In this document: in pieces, positions 42,793-52,306 of the stretch
Layout: every line of letters starts with the position of its first letter
Numbering within the stretch: position 1 is the first letter of the stretch
DNA from: Propionicimonas paludicola
GTDB lineage: Bacteria; Actinomycetota; Actinomycetes; Propionibacteriales; Propionibacteriaceae
Assembly (NCBI RefSeq): GCF_002563675.1
Contig: NZ_PDJC01000001.1
Location: 1,488,001 to 1,552,000 of the forward strand
Direction: 5' to 3'
Length of the DNA stretch: 64,000 nt
The notes under the pieces: generated by a model
Database searches by the model: none
The model's input: only the letters and a program-made list of their open reading frames with translations
Told to the model about the DNA's origin: nothing
Position numbers and translations under genes: made by a program

Positions 42793-45700
42793 TCCCGTTC
42801 GATCCGGCCGGTCGGCTGCCCACCGGCACCACCGTCCTGGAAGCCAGCGCCGGCACCGGCAAGACCTATGCCATCGGCGCCCTGGCCGTGCGCTACCTGG
42901 CTGAGGGCGTGGTGAGAGCCGACGAGCTGGCTGTGATCAGCTTCAGCCGGATCGCCTCGGCCGAGTTGCGGGCCAAGGTGCGCCAGCGGATCGTCCGCAC
43001 CATCGCCTGCCTGCAGGGCAGCCCGGACCTCACCCCCGACCCGGCCGACCGGCTGCTGGCCACCGGGACGCCGCAGGTCGTGGCTGAGCGGATCGCCCGG
43101 CTGGAGGCGGCTGCGACCGAACTGGACCGGTCGGCCATCATGACCATTCACCAGTTCTGCCAGGCCATGCTGGCCGAGCTCGGCGTCCAGGCTGCGGTGG
43201 ACACCCAGGCCCGGCTCACCGAGGATCTCAGCCGGCTGCTCGGCCAGGTCTGCGCCGATCTGTACCTGGCCCGCTACGCCCGGCACCCCGACGGCGCGCC
43301 GTTCCCGCTGGCCATCGCCCAGAGCCTGGCCCGGGAGGCGGTCGAGCGGCTGACCAGCGAGCTGCGGCCCAGCGGCGTCGACGGCATCCCCGGCGAACGG
43401 CGTGAGTTCGCGCTGGCCGTCCGGGCCGAGTTCGAGCGGCGCAAGCAGGCCGCCAGCCTGTTCACTTTCGACGATCAGCTGCTGCGCCTGGAACAGGCAC
43501 TGCAAGGCCCGACCGGGCAGGTCTGCGCCGAACGGCTGCGTCGGCGCTGCCGGGTGGTGCTGGTCGACGAGTTCCAGGACACCGATCCGGTGCAGTGGGC
43601 GATCCTGCGTCAGACCTTCCACGGCCACGTCCCGCTGGTGCTGATCGGAGACCCCAAGCAGTCGATCTACTCCTTCCGCGGTGCCGATGTCGAGGCCTAC
43701 CGGGACGCCGTGGCCAACGCCGCCGAGCACTACTCGCTGGCTGTGAACTGGCGTTCCGATCCCGGGGTCGTGAGCGCCGTCAGCGCGCTGTTCGCCGGGG
43801 TCAGCCTGGGTGCCGGGATCGAGGTGCCGCCGGTGGAGTGCGCCCAGCCGGCGTCCCGGCTGATCGCCCCGGACGGATCGCCGTGGCGGGCACCGGCCCG
43901 ACTGCGATGCCATGCGCCGAACCGTCCGGCCAGTGCCGAGGAGGCACGGCGACTGATCACCCAGGATCTGACCGCTCAGGTGGTCGATCTACTCAGCAGC
44001 GGGCTGCAGGTGGTGACTCCGGACGGGCCGCGTCCGCTGCAGCCCAAGGACGTGGCCGTGCTGGTCACTCGGAACCGGCGCGGCAAGGAGCTGGCCGATG
44101 CCCTGACCGCTGCCGGCGTTGCGGTCTCCTTCGGCGGAGCCGACTCGATCTTCGCCAGCCATGCGGCCGGCGACTGGCTGACCCTGCTGCGGGCCATCGA
44201 CCAGCCGCAACGGGCGAACCTGCGGGCCGCCTTCCTCACCGACTTCATCGGGGCCGATCTGACCGACCTGGCCACGGCCGATTCGGCGCAGCTCACCGCC
44301 TGGGCCGGGCAGTTGCAGTCGTGGTCGCATCTGCTGGCCGAGGCCGGAGTGGCCGGGCTGTTCGCAGCCGTCGGCGCCGCGGAGGATCCCCTGCCGGTCC
44401 GGGTGCTGCGTCGTCCGCGCGGGGAACGGGATCTGACCGACTACCGGCATCTGGCCCAACTGCTGCACGCCAAGCACACCGAAGGCATCCGCGGCGCGGC
44501 GCTGGTCGGCTGGCTGGAGGAGCAGGTCACCGAGTCGACCACCACCACCGACCGGTTGCGCCGGCTGGAGACCGACCGCGAGGCCGTCCAGATCCTCACC
44601 GTGCACAAGGCCAAGGGGCTGCAGTTCCCGGTGGTGCTGTTGCCCGAGGCCGCTGACCTGTGGGTGCCGGACACCGACGACGGCGCCTGCCTGGACTACC
44701 ACGACGGCGAGGTGCGGGTGCTCGACGTGGGTGGCGCCACCGCCCCGGGCCGGTTCGAGCGGCTGGCTCAGTACCAGGCCGAGCGTGGCGAGGATCAGCT
44801 CCGCGCCCTCTATGTGGCGCTGACCAGGGCACAGAGTCAGGTCACCATGTGGTGGACCCGGACCTGGCGGAACACGGCGGCGTCCCCGCTGCACCGGCTG
44901 CTGTTCCGGCGCCGCGAACTGCCGGGCACCCCGGAGCTTGGCTACCCGCTGGACAGCGCGCCCGGCGACGGCCACCCCCGCGAGCTTGCCTGGCTCTCTG
45001 CGGCCGGCGTGGTGGTCGAGGAGTGCCCCAGCCTGATCGCCGATGCCCACCTCACCCCCACCCGGACGGCCCTGCAGCACGGCCCGCTGGCCTGGCAACG
45101 CAGCATCGACCAGTCCTGGCGCCGGACGTCGTACTCCGGGCTGACCGAGGCCGTCCACGCCCGCTCGCCGTTCGCTGCGGACGCCGAGTTGGAGCACCTC
45201 GACGAACCGCCGGCCGACCCTGCGGCCGACGCCGCTGCGGTGCCGGCCGGGCGTCCCTCGCCGATGGCCGCCCTGCCCGGTGGCACCGGTTTTGGATCCC
45301 TGGTGCACGAGATCTTCGAGAACCTGGACTGGTTCGCTCCGACCCCGGCCGACCGCGGCGCGCTGGCCGAGCGGCTGCTGGCCGCCACCGACGCCGCCAA
45401 CGCCAGGTTCGCGGTGCCCGGGGTGACCTCTCCGGCCCTGGCCGAGGCGCTGCTGCCCGGCCTGCTCACTCCCCTAGGCCGGCTGACCGACGACCGTCCA
45501 CTGGCCGCGATCTCCATCGGTGATCGGCTCAGCGAACTCGGCTTCGAGTTCCCGCTGGGCCGCGCCGACTCCACCACCACGCTGGCCGAGGTGGCCCAGG
45601 TGCTGCGCCGCTGGCTGCCGGCCGACGACCCGCTGGCCGGCTACCCGGACGCCCTGGCCGACCCCAGCCTGTCCGGCCAGCTGTTGCGCGGCTTCCTGAC

Positions 45701-46073
45701 CGGCAGCATCGACTCCGTACTGCGGATCGGTCCGGCCGATCAGCCCCGGTTCGTGGTGATCGACTACAAGACCAACCGGCTCGGCGGGGACGACCTGACC
45801 CTGGAGCACTACAGCCTCGAGGCCATGACCGAGGAGATGATCCGCACCCACTATCCGCTGCAAGCGATCCTGTACTGCGTGGCGCTGCACCGCTTCCTGG
45901 GCCAGCGAGTGAGCGGCTATCGGCCCGAGCTGCACCTGGGCGGGGTCGGCTACTTGTTCGTCCGCGGGCTGGCCGGTGAGGGCGGCGGCCCCACCGGCAA
46001 CTTCAGCTGGTTCCCGCCGGCCGGTCTGGTCGTGGAACTGTCCGAGCTGCTGGCTGATCGGGGGCGTCCATGA
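42789..46073 (+). CDS. recB: Exodeoxyribonuclease V subunit beta (RecB helicase-nuclease)
   Basis: A 1094-residue protein. Walker A (EASAGTGKTYAI) is near residue 20, with VLVDEFQDTDPVQW and ILTVHKAKGLQFPVV as later motor motifs. The C-terminal RecB nuclease shows SIDSVLRIG and VVIDYKTNRL around residues 975-995, with the catalytic D and K. The subunit moves 3'-5' and cleaves both strands. It overlaps recC and recD by 4 nt each. All catalytic motifs look intact. Confidence 0.94.
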   Translation: MIPFDPAGRLPTGTTVLEASAGTGKTYAIGALAVRYLAEGVVRADELAVISFSRIASAELRAKVRQRIVRTIACLQGSPDLTPDPADRLLATGTPQVVAERIARLEAAATELDRSAIMTIHQFCQAMLAELGVQAAVDTQARLTEDLSRLLGQVCADLYLARYARHPDGAPFPLAIAQSLAREAVERLTSELRPSGVDGIPGERREFALAVRAEFERRKQAASLFTFDDQLLRLEQALQGPTGQVCAERLRRRCRVVLVDEFQDTDPVQWAILRQTFHGHVPLVLIGDPKQSIYSFRGADVEAYRDAVANAAEHYSLAVNWRSDPGVVSAVSALFAGVSLGAGIEVPPVECAQPASRLIAPDGSPWRAPARLRCHAPNRPASAEEARRLITQDLTAQVVDLLSSGLQVVTPDGPRPLQPKDVAVLVTRNRRGKELADALTAAGVAVSFGGADSIFASHAAGDWLTLLRAIDQPQRANLRAAFLTDFIGADLTDLATADSAQLTAWAGQLQSWSHLLAEAGVAGLFAAVGAAEDPLPVRVLRRPRGERDLTDYRHLAQLLHAKHTEGIRGAALVGWLEEQVTESTTTTDRLRRLETDREAVQILTVHKAKGLQFPVVLLPEAADLWVPDTDDGACLDYHDGEVRVLDVGGATAPGRFERLAQYQAERGEDQLRALYVALTRAQSQVTMWWTRTWRNTAASPLHRLLFRRRELPGTPELGYPLDSAPGDGHPRELAWLSAAGVVVEECPSLIADAHLTPTRTALQHGPLAWQRSIDQSWRRTSYSGLTEAVHARSPFAADAELEHLDEPPADPAADAAAVPAGRPSPMAALPGGTGFGSLVHEIFENLDWFAPTPADRGALAERLLAATDAANARFAVPGVTSPALAEALLPGLLTPLGRLTDDRPLAAISIGDRLSELGFEFPLGRADSTTTLAEVAQVLRRWLPADDPLAGYPDALADPSLSGQLLRGFLTGSIDSVLRIGPADQPRFVVIDYKTNRLGGDDLTLEHYSLEAMTEEMIRTHYPLQAILYCVALHRFLGQRVSGYRPELHLGGVGYLFVRGLAGEGGGPTGNFSWFPPAGLVVELSELLADRGRP

Positions 46074-47833
46074 TCGATCCGGCCACCTCGCTTCGCCCGG
46101 GCCTGCTCGCCGACGTCCACCTGGCCGGCGCGCTGTCCTGGGCCGACGTCCACGTCGCCCAGAAGCTCGGCCACCTGTTCGGCGAGTCCGACCAGCGCGT
46201 CCAGCTCGGCCTGGCCCTGGCGGTGCGGGCGCTGCGGGCCGGCTCGACCTGCCTGGAGCTGAGCCACGCCCACGAGTTGAGTGTGGTCACCGAGGACGAA
46301 GCGGACGCCCTGGTGCCGGTGGAGCTGCTGCCGCCGCTGGAGTTGTGGCGCGAGCTGCTGGCAGCCAGTCCGCTGGTCACCCTCGGCCCCGATGGGCTCG
46401 GCCAACGTCCGCTGCGCCTGGTGGGCGACCTGCTCTACCTGGAGCGCTACTGGCAGGAGGAGTCGGTGGTGGCCGAGCAGCTTCGCACTCGGCGAGCCAG
46501 TGCCCCGGCCCCGGTGAGCGCCGAACTGCTGGACGCGGCCGACCGGGAACTGCTCAGCGAACGGGTCGATGCCGATCAGCGCCTGGCCGCCCTGGCCCCG
46601 GCCCTGGCGTCGGTGACCGTGGTCGCCGGCGGACCGGGCACCGGCAAGACCCACACCCTGGCCCGGCTGCTGGCCGTGCTGCTGCGGGTGCTCCCCGGCC
46701 CGGTCTCGATCGCCCTGGCCGCCCCGACCGGCAAGGCCGCCATGCGGATGCAGGAGGCGCTGGCCGGCGAGACCGCCGACCTGCCCGCCGATCTCGGCGC
46801 CGAACTCGGCCGGCTGCAGGCCACCACCATCCATCGGCTGCTCGGCTGGGTGCCCGGCGGACGGCATCGGTTCGCCCACCACGCCGGCAACCCGTTGCCG
46901 CACGACATCGTGGTGATCGACGAGACCTCGATGGTGAACGTCACCTTGATGGCCCGGCTGCTCGAGGCGCTGCGTCCGCAGGCCCGGCTGGTGCTGGTCG
47001 GCGATCCGGATCAGCTGGCCCCGGTGGAGGCCGGTGCGGTGCTGGCCGATATCGTCGCCGCTCCGGTCCCAGACCAGGGCCCCGCAGTGCCGGTGGTCCG
47101 ACTGCGCCGCAACCACCGCTCCCGGGCCGCCATCGCCACCGTGGCCGAGGCCGTCCGGGTCGGCGACCCGGATCAGGTCGTCGAGCTGATCGAGTCGGGC
47201 CTGGACGGCATCACCCTGGCCGGCTCGGCCGCCCAGACCGGGCTGCGCCAGACCGTCACCGAGTCGGGCCTGGCCATGATCGACGCCGCCCGCGCCGGAC
47301 GCGTCGCCGACGCCCTGGCCGCCGTGGATCAGCACCGACTGCTGTGCGCCCACCGCAGCGGACCCTTCGGGGTGGCCCTGTGGTCGCGCCAGGTCGAGGA
47401 CTGGCTGTTGGCCGCCGGGGCCGGCTTCGACCCCTTCGACACCTGGTACCCCGGACGTCCGGTGCTGGTCACCCAGAACAACCCCGAACTCGGCGTCTTC
47501 AACGGCGACACCGGCGTGGTGGTGGCCGCCGACGACGGCCTGCGGGTTTGCTTCGGCCGCGGCGGGCAGCTGCACCACGACGTGTCCCCGTTCCTGCTGG
47601 ACAGCGTCCAGACCATCCACGCCATGACCGTCCACAAGGCCCAGGGCAGCCAGTTCGAGCAGGTCAGCGTGATCCTGCCGACCCCCGACTCACCGCTGCT
47701 CACCCGACAGCTGCTCTACACGGCTATCACCCGAGCCAAGTCCGGAGTGACCCTGATCGGCTCGGTCGAGTCCCTCCGGCACGCCGTGGTCAACAGTGCG
47801 CAACGCGCGTCCGGCTTGGCCGGACGGCTCTAG
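46070..47833 (+). CDS. recD: Exodeoxyribonuclease V subunit alpha (RecD helicase)
   Basis: A 587-residue SF1B 5'-3' helicase. After an N-terminal RecB-binding domain comes Walker A (VVAGGPGTGKTHTL) at about 186-199, VVIDETSMVNVTLMARLL (motif II), LVLVGDPDQLAPVEAG (motif III) and a C-terminal AMTVHKAQGSQFEQV plus TAITRAKSGVTLIG. Full length relative to E. coli RecD. The RecBCD set is therefore complete and probably active. Confidence 0.94.
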   Translation: MIDPATSLRPGLLADVHLAGALSWADVHVAQKLGHLFGESDQRVQLGLALAVRALRAGSTCLELSHAHELSVVTEDEADALVPVELLPPLELWRELLAASPLVTLGPDGLGQRPLRLVGDLLYLERYWQEESVVAEQLRTRRASAPAPVSAELLDAADRELLSERVDADQRLAALAPALASVTVVAGGPGTGKTHTLARLLAVLLRVLPGPVSIALAAPTGKAAMRMQEALAGETADLPADLGAELGRLQATTIHRLLGWVPGGRHRFAHHAGNPLPHDIVVIDETSMVNVTLMARLLEALRPQARLVLVGDPDQLAPVEAGAVLADIVAAPVPDQGPAVPVVRLRRNHRSRAAIATVAEAVRVGDPDQVVELIESGLDGITLAGSAAQTGLRQTVTESGLAMIDAARAGRVADALAAVDQHRLLCAHRSGPFGVALWSRQVEDWLLAAGAGFDPFDTWYPGRPVLVTQNNPELGVFNGDTGVVVAADDGLRVCFGRGGQLHHDVSPFLLDSVQTIHAMTVHKAQGSQFEQVSVILPTPDSPLLTRQLLYTAITRAKSGVTLIGSVESLRHAVVNSAQRASGLAGRL

Positions 47834-47858
47834 CCGCACTGGTCATAGGCTGCCGGTC

Positions 47859-48419
47859 ATGATCGAGAACCTGGCCACCGAACGGCTGACTCTGCGTCCC
47901 TGGCAGCCCGACGAAGCCGCCGCCGTCCTCGACCTGTACTCCCGCTGGGAAGTGATGCGCTACCTGGGTGCCCATCCGCAGGTGCTCGCCGGGTTGGATC
48001 AGGCCGAGGCCAAGATCGCCGGCTGGCTGGCCTACCCCGGGCCGCTGCACGGAGTCTGGGCCATCCGGCTGGATGGACGTCCGATCGGTACGGCGCTGCT
48101 GAAGCTCCTCCCGCACAGCGGCTCGGGAGAGCCGTCGGAGCACACCGAGGTCGGCTGGCATCTCCATCCCGACTTCTGGGGCCACGGCTATGCCACCGAG
48201 GCGGCCGACCGGCTGCTCACCCACGCCTGGTCACACGGCCTGAGCCGGGTGCTCGCGGTCACCTATCCGCAGAACCAGGCCTCGCAGGCGGTCTGCCTGC
48301 GGCTCGGCATGACGCCGCTGGGCCTCACTGAGGACTACTACGACGTGACCAGTTCGCTGTTCGAGATCTTCGCCCCGGACAGCCCCTCCGGCGACAAGTC
48401 GTCGTCCAGCCAGGCCTGA
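47859..48419 (+). CDS. GNAT acetyltransferase (RimJ/RimL-like)
   Basis: A 186-residue protein, ATG 47859. It has the RimJ/RimL pattern: TERLTLRPWQPDEAAAVLDL at the start, VGWHLHPDFWGHGYATEAA with the acetyl-CoA loop (WGHGYATEA), and QASQAVCLRLGMTPLG. Acts as an N-acetyltransferase on a protein terminus or small molecule. It follows recD by 25 nt and may be in the same message. Its last 82 nt overlap the convergent nudC end. Confidence 0.88.
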   Translation: MIENLATERLTLRPWQPDEAAAVLDLYSRWEVMRYLGAHPQVLAGLDQAEAKIAGWLAYPGPLHGVWAIRLDGRPIGTALLKLLPHSGSGEPSEHTEVGWHLHPDFWGHGYATEAADRLLTHAWSHGLSRVLAVTYPQNQASQAVCLRLGMTPLGLTEDYYDVTSSLFEIFAPDSPSGDKSSSSQA

Positions 48420-49237
48420 ATCATCCGGGCGGCGATCGAGGTGGTCGAGGGCGGCAGCACCTCACCACTGGCGAAGGCGGCCCGCAGGCCGTCGCGGCTG
48501 AACCAACGGGCGACTTCGATCTCCTCCTCGGCCACCGTGAGTTCCGCGGACGCCGTCCGCGCCGCGAACCCGACCATCAGCGAGCGCGGGAACGGCCACG
48601 GCTGCGAGCCCAGGTAGCGCACGTCGGTCAGGGCCAGGCCGACCTCCTCGGCCATCTCCCGGTGCACCGTCTGCTCCAGCGACTCGCCGATCTCGGCGAA
48701 ACCGGCGAAGACCGAATGGAGCCCCGGCGCCCAGCTCGCCTGGCGGCCCAGCAGCAACCGGTCGTCGGGATCGGTGATCGCCACGATCACGGCCGGATCG
48801 GTGCGCGGATAGGACTCGGCTGCGCAGCCGGTACAGCGTCGGGCCTGGCCACCGGCGATCGCCTCGGTGCGCGCGCCACACTCGGCGCAGAACGTCGAAC
48901 GCAGATGCCAGCCGACCAGGCCCACGGCCGCGAAGGCCAGTTCGAGCTCAGGGTCGGGCAGGCCTTCCATCCGCTCACGCAGGCTCGGCGCATCGTCGGC
49001 ACCGGCTGCCACGAAGACCGGGCTGCCTTCCACCAGGCCGAGCAAGAAGTGCCGCTGCGGGTCGTACGGGCCGGCGCACGGCTCCCAGGACAGCCCCGCC
49101 TCGGCCAGCCGGACGCGTCCACTGCCCACCCTCAACAGCCGAGCTCCCGGCTCGGCCCACAGCGATGCCAGTCCGCCGGGGATGGTTCGTGCTTCCAGCG
49201 CCCGATCCAGGCGGCTGGTCAAGGTCCAATCGATCAC
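48338..49237 (-). CDS. nudC: NADH pyrophosphatase NudC (Nudix hydrolase)
   Basis: A 299-residue enzyme. The zinc ribbon has CAEC and CTGC; the Nudix box reads GFAEIGESLEQTVHREMAEE, followed by the NADH-specific signature SQPWPFPRSLM. It hydrolyses NAD(H) to NMN(H) and AMP and removes NAD caps from RNA in related bacteria. It starts 9 nt after the adnB stop, so adnA-adnB-nudC form one operon on the minus strand, an order shared with mycobacteria except for a potassium-channel gene in between there. Confidence 0.95.
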   Translation of the reverse strand: MIDWTLTSRLDRALEARTIPGGLASLWAEPGARLLRVGSGRVRLAEAGLSWEPCAGPYDPQRHFLLGLVEGSPVFVAAGADDAPSLRERMEGLPDPELELAFAAVGLVGWHLRSTFCAECGARTEAIAGGQARRCTGCAAESYPRTDPAVIVAITDPDDRLLLGRQASWAPGLHSVFAGFAEIGESLEQTVHREMAEEVGLALTDVRYLGSQPWPFPRSLMVGFAARTASAELTVAEEEIEVARWFSRDGLRAAFASGEVLPPSTTSIAARMIQAWLDDDLSPEGLSGAKISNSELVTS

Positions 49238-49246
49238 CGGTTCAGG

Positions 49247-52200
49247 CTAGTCCGCGAACCGACCGGCCAACGCCGTCAGCTCAGCGCGTCCACCCAAAGC
49301 CTCCGGACGGATGATCGAGCCGTCCTGCAGGTCATAGAAGACCGCATCGACATCGGCCGGCTCCAGCCCGTTCAACTCGGCCCAGGCCAGCCGGTAGCAG
49401 GCCAGCTGCAGCGGGTCGGACGTCCGCGCGCCGCCGGTCTTCCAGTCCACCACCTGGTGGCGTCCATCAGGCAGGGCGAAGACCGCATCGATCCGGCCTC
49501 GGATCAGCCGACCACCCAGCACCAGCGTGAACGGATGCTCCACGGCCAGCGGCTGCAGCGCCCCGTAGGGACCGGCCTCGAATGCCTGCCGCTGCCGCTC
49601 GAACTCGGCTCCGGCCAACTCGGCATCCTCGACGTCGTCGACCAGCGGCAGCTGGTCGCGGAACCGTCCCTCCAACCAGCGATGGAAGCTGATCCCCCAG
49701 CGCTGCGCCTCGGTGACCAGTCGGGGCAGCGGCCGGCTGAGCTGCGCGGCGAACCCATCGGGATCCTTGACCAGCCGGGCCAGCGCGGTCACCGACAGAT
49801 AGGCCGGCACCTGCCGGCGGACCTGCTCCCGTTCGGCCAACTCGGCCGTCACTAGGCGTTCGGCCGCCTGCCGCCAACTGCGGGCACGCTCGGCCGCATC
49901 GACCGACAGCAGCCCCGGCTGCGGCTCGTCCGCCGGGTTCGCGGCCTCTCGCAGCAGCCGCAGCCGTTCCGGATCGCCGAGCACCGGCCAATGCCGCGGC
50001 GCCACGTCGGCCAGCAGCGGGTTGGCGTCCTCGGTCACTTCCGCGCGCTCCACTCGCTGCGCATGCTCGGTGATGGCCGCGAAGTAGTCCGATTCGGCCC
50101 GCGGTTTGATCAACGTCCCTTCCCAGGTGTGGGTGGTGGCCACCAGCAGCCGCCGGGCCCGGGTGACGGCCACATAGGCCAGCCGATCCTCGCTCAACCG
50201 CTGCTGCTCCCCCAGGGCCGCACCGAAGCTGCTCAGCTCGGCCGGGTCGAGGCTGCGCAGCTCCGGCAGCGAGACGGCGTCCCCACGCAGCGGATAGGGC
50301 AACACGGCAGCGTTGCGCAGCCAGTTGCCGCTGACCCGATCGCTGGGGAACACATCGGTGGCCAGTCCCGGGACGAAGACCACCTCCCATTCCAGGCCCT
50401 TGGCCTTGTGGACGGTCAGGACCTGGACCGCGTCGGGCTGGCTGGCCAGGCCCTGCTCGAGCCCGGTGCCGTACTCACGCTCGGCGTCGAGATAGGCCAG
50501 CAGGCCGGACAGCCCGGCCTCGGCGTCCACCTCGGCGTAGTCGCTGACCGCCTGGACGAACCGGGCCAGCGGCCGGCTGCCGCCGCGCACGGCCACCTCG
50601 GCCTCGACCACCGAGCCCAGGGTGGCGATCACTCGAGTGACCAGCTCGGGGACGGGGTCGGCGGCGTGCCGGCGCAGGCTCTGGAACTCCCGGGCGAACC
50701 GGGCCAGCCGCTGCCGAGCCACCGGGCTGAACCGGCCGGCGCCCAGGTCGGAGGCCGCTTCGAGCAGGCTGGGCCGCTCCTCGGTCTGGCCGACCAGCTC
50801 CTGGGCACGCCGTCCGAGCGCGGCCAGATCGGGTAGCCCGATGGCCCAGCGCGGCGAAGTGAGCAGCTGGACCGCGGCCGGGTTCGCCCCGGGGTCGTCC
50901 AGCAGGGCCAGGGTCGCGACCACCTCGGAGACGATCGGTAGCTCGAGCAGTCCACCCAAGCCGACGATCTCGGCCGGCACATCCCGCTCGGCCAAGGCGG
51001 CATACACCGCGGCCACCTGGCTGTTGCGGCGACCGAGCACGGCGATCTGTGACCAACTCGCCACCGCGCCGGTGTCGTGCAGCCGGACGATTCGGTCGGC
51101 GATCGCGGCCACCTCGTCCGGCCAGGTCGGGAACGACTCGGCTTCGACCCGGGCCGGTGCCGTGTCGGCAGGGGCCACCAGATCGAGGCTGAGCCCATGG
51201 GCGGCCAGCGCCGGATCAGCCCGAACGGTGGCGGCCAGGTGGTTGGCGGCGTCCAGCACTTCCTGGCCGCTACGCCGGTTCACGGTCAGCGCGTAGGCGG
51301 CCGCCGGGCGTCCGTCCGACCGCGGGAACTGGCGGGCGAAGTCGAGGATGTTGTTGGCCGCCGCTCCGCGCCAGCCGTAGATCGCCTGGCAGGGGTCGCC
51401 CACGGCCGTCACCGGGTGGCCCTGACCGCGGTCCGGCTCCGAGCCGGAGAACAGGCTGCGCAACAGGCTGGCCTGGGCCGCCGAGGTGTCCTGGTACTCG
51501 TCCAGCAGCACCACCGCGAACTCTCGGCGAAGCGCAGCGCCCACGCTGGGCACCTGCTGGGCCAAAGCCGCAGCGGTGGCCATCTGGTCGGCGAACTCCA
51601 CATAGCCGAGTTCACGCTTGAGCCGTTCGTAGTCAGCGACCAGTTCGGCCAGCTCGACCCGCTCGGCCGCGGCCGCCTGAGCCAGCTTCAGGTCGGCATA
51701 GACCTCGCCACGGTTGTTGCGGGGCGCGGCGGCCACCTGCTCGCGCACCCGGGCGGCATGGGCGATCACGTCGTCCGGCTCGACCAGATGCGAGCGGAGT
51801 TCGCCGGACAGCTGCAGCAGCCGTTCCACGACCATGGCCGGGCGCAGTCGGGACAACTGGGTCAGCGGTCCGGAGGCGTTGTTCACCACCCGGGCCGCCA
51901 GCCGGTAGCGGGCCGCTCCGGTGATCAGCCGGGCGTCGGACTCCACGCCGAGCAGCAGGCCGTGCTCGGCGACCAGGCGTCCGGCGAACGCGTCATAGGT
52001 GAGGATCAGCTCCTCTCCGGCCTCCTGATCCTCCAGCACGCCGGCCCCGGTCAGCGCGCGTCGCACCCGCAGGCCCAGCTCGCCGGCCGCCTTGCGGGTG
52101 AACGTCAGGCCGAGCACCTGCTCGGGACGCACTTGCCCGGAGCCGACCAGCCAGACCACCCGGGCGGCCATCACCGTGGTCTTGCCCGAGCCGGCACCGG

Positions 52201-52306
52201 CGATGATCACCCCCGGTTCCAGCGGTGCGCTGATCGCGGCCAGCTGCTCCTCGGAGAACGGCAGACCGAGGGCTGCCGAAAGCTGTTCGGGGTTCGAGAA
52301 CGTCAT
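49247..52306 (-). CDS. adnB: AdnB-type helicase-nuclease subunit
   Basis: A 1019-residue protein with an N-terminal UvrD-like motor (IIAGAGSGKTTVMAARVVW, VVLLDEYQDTSAAQ, VLTVHKAKGLEWEV) and a C-terminal RecB-type nuclease (LIRGRIDAVFALPDGR and VVDWKTGGA with the catalytic D and K). No Cys cluster is present. By position and family it is the lead motor of the AdnAB heterodimer that resects double-strand ends in actinobacteria. Its start overlaps adnA by 4 nt. Confidence 0.92.
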   Translation of the reverse strand: MTFSNPEQLSAALGLPFSEEQLAAISAPLEPGVIIAGAGSGKTTVMAARVVWLVGSGQVRPEQVLGLTFTRKAAGELGLRVRRALTGAGVLEDQEAGEELILTYDAFAGRLVAEHGLLLGVESDARLITGAARYRLAARVVNNASGPLTQLSRLRPAMVVERLLQLSGELRSHLVEPDDVIAHAARVREQVAAAPRNNRGEVYADLKLAQAAAAERVELAELVADYERLKRELGYVEFADQMATAAALAQQVPSVGAALRREFAVVLLDEYQDTSAAQASLLRSLFSGSEPDRGQGHPVTAVGDPCQAIYGWRGAAANNILDFARQFPRSDGRPAAAYALTVNRRSGQEVLDAANHLAATVRADPALAAHGLSLDLVAPADTAPARVEAESFPTWPDEVAAIADRIVRLHDTGAVASWSQIAVLGRRNSQVAAVYAALAERDVPAEIVGLGGLLELPIVSEVVATLALLDDPGANPAAVQLLTSPRWAIGLPDLAALGRRAQELVGQTEERPSLLEAASDLGAGRFSPVARQRLARFAREFQSLRRHAADPVPELVTRVIATLGSVVEAEVAVRGGSRPLARFVQAVSDYAEVDAEAGLSGLLAYLDAEREYGTGLEQGLASQPDAVQVLTVHKAKGLEWEVVFVPGLATDVFPSDRVSGNWLRNAAVLPYPLRGDAVSLPELRSLDPAELSSFGAALGEQQRLSEDRLAYVAVTRARRLLVATTHTWEGTLIKPRAESDYFAAITEHAQRVERAEVTEDANPLLADVAPRHWPVLGDPERLRLLREAANPADEPQPGLLSVDAAERARSWRQAAERLVTAELAEREQVRRQVPAYLSVTALARLVKDPDGFAAQLSRPLPRLVTEAQRWGISFHRWLEGRFRDQLPLVDDVEDAELAGAEFERQRQAFEAGPYGALQPLAVEHPFTLVLGGRLIRGRIDAVFALPDGRHQVVDWKTGGARTSDPLQLACYRLAWAELNGLEPADVDAVFYDLQDGSIIRPEALGGRAELTALAGRFAD

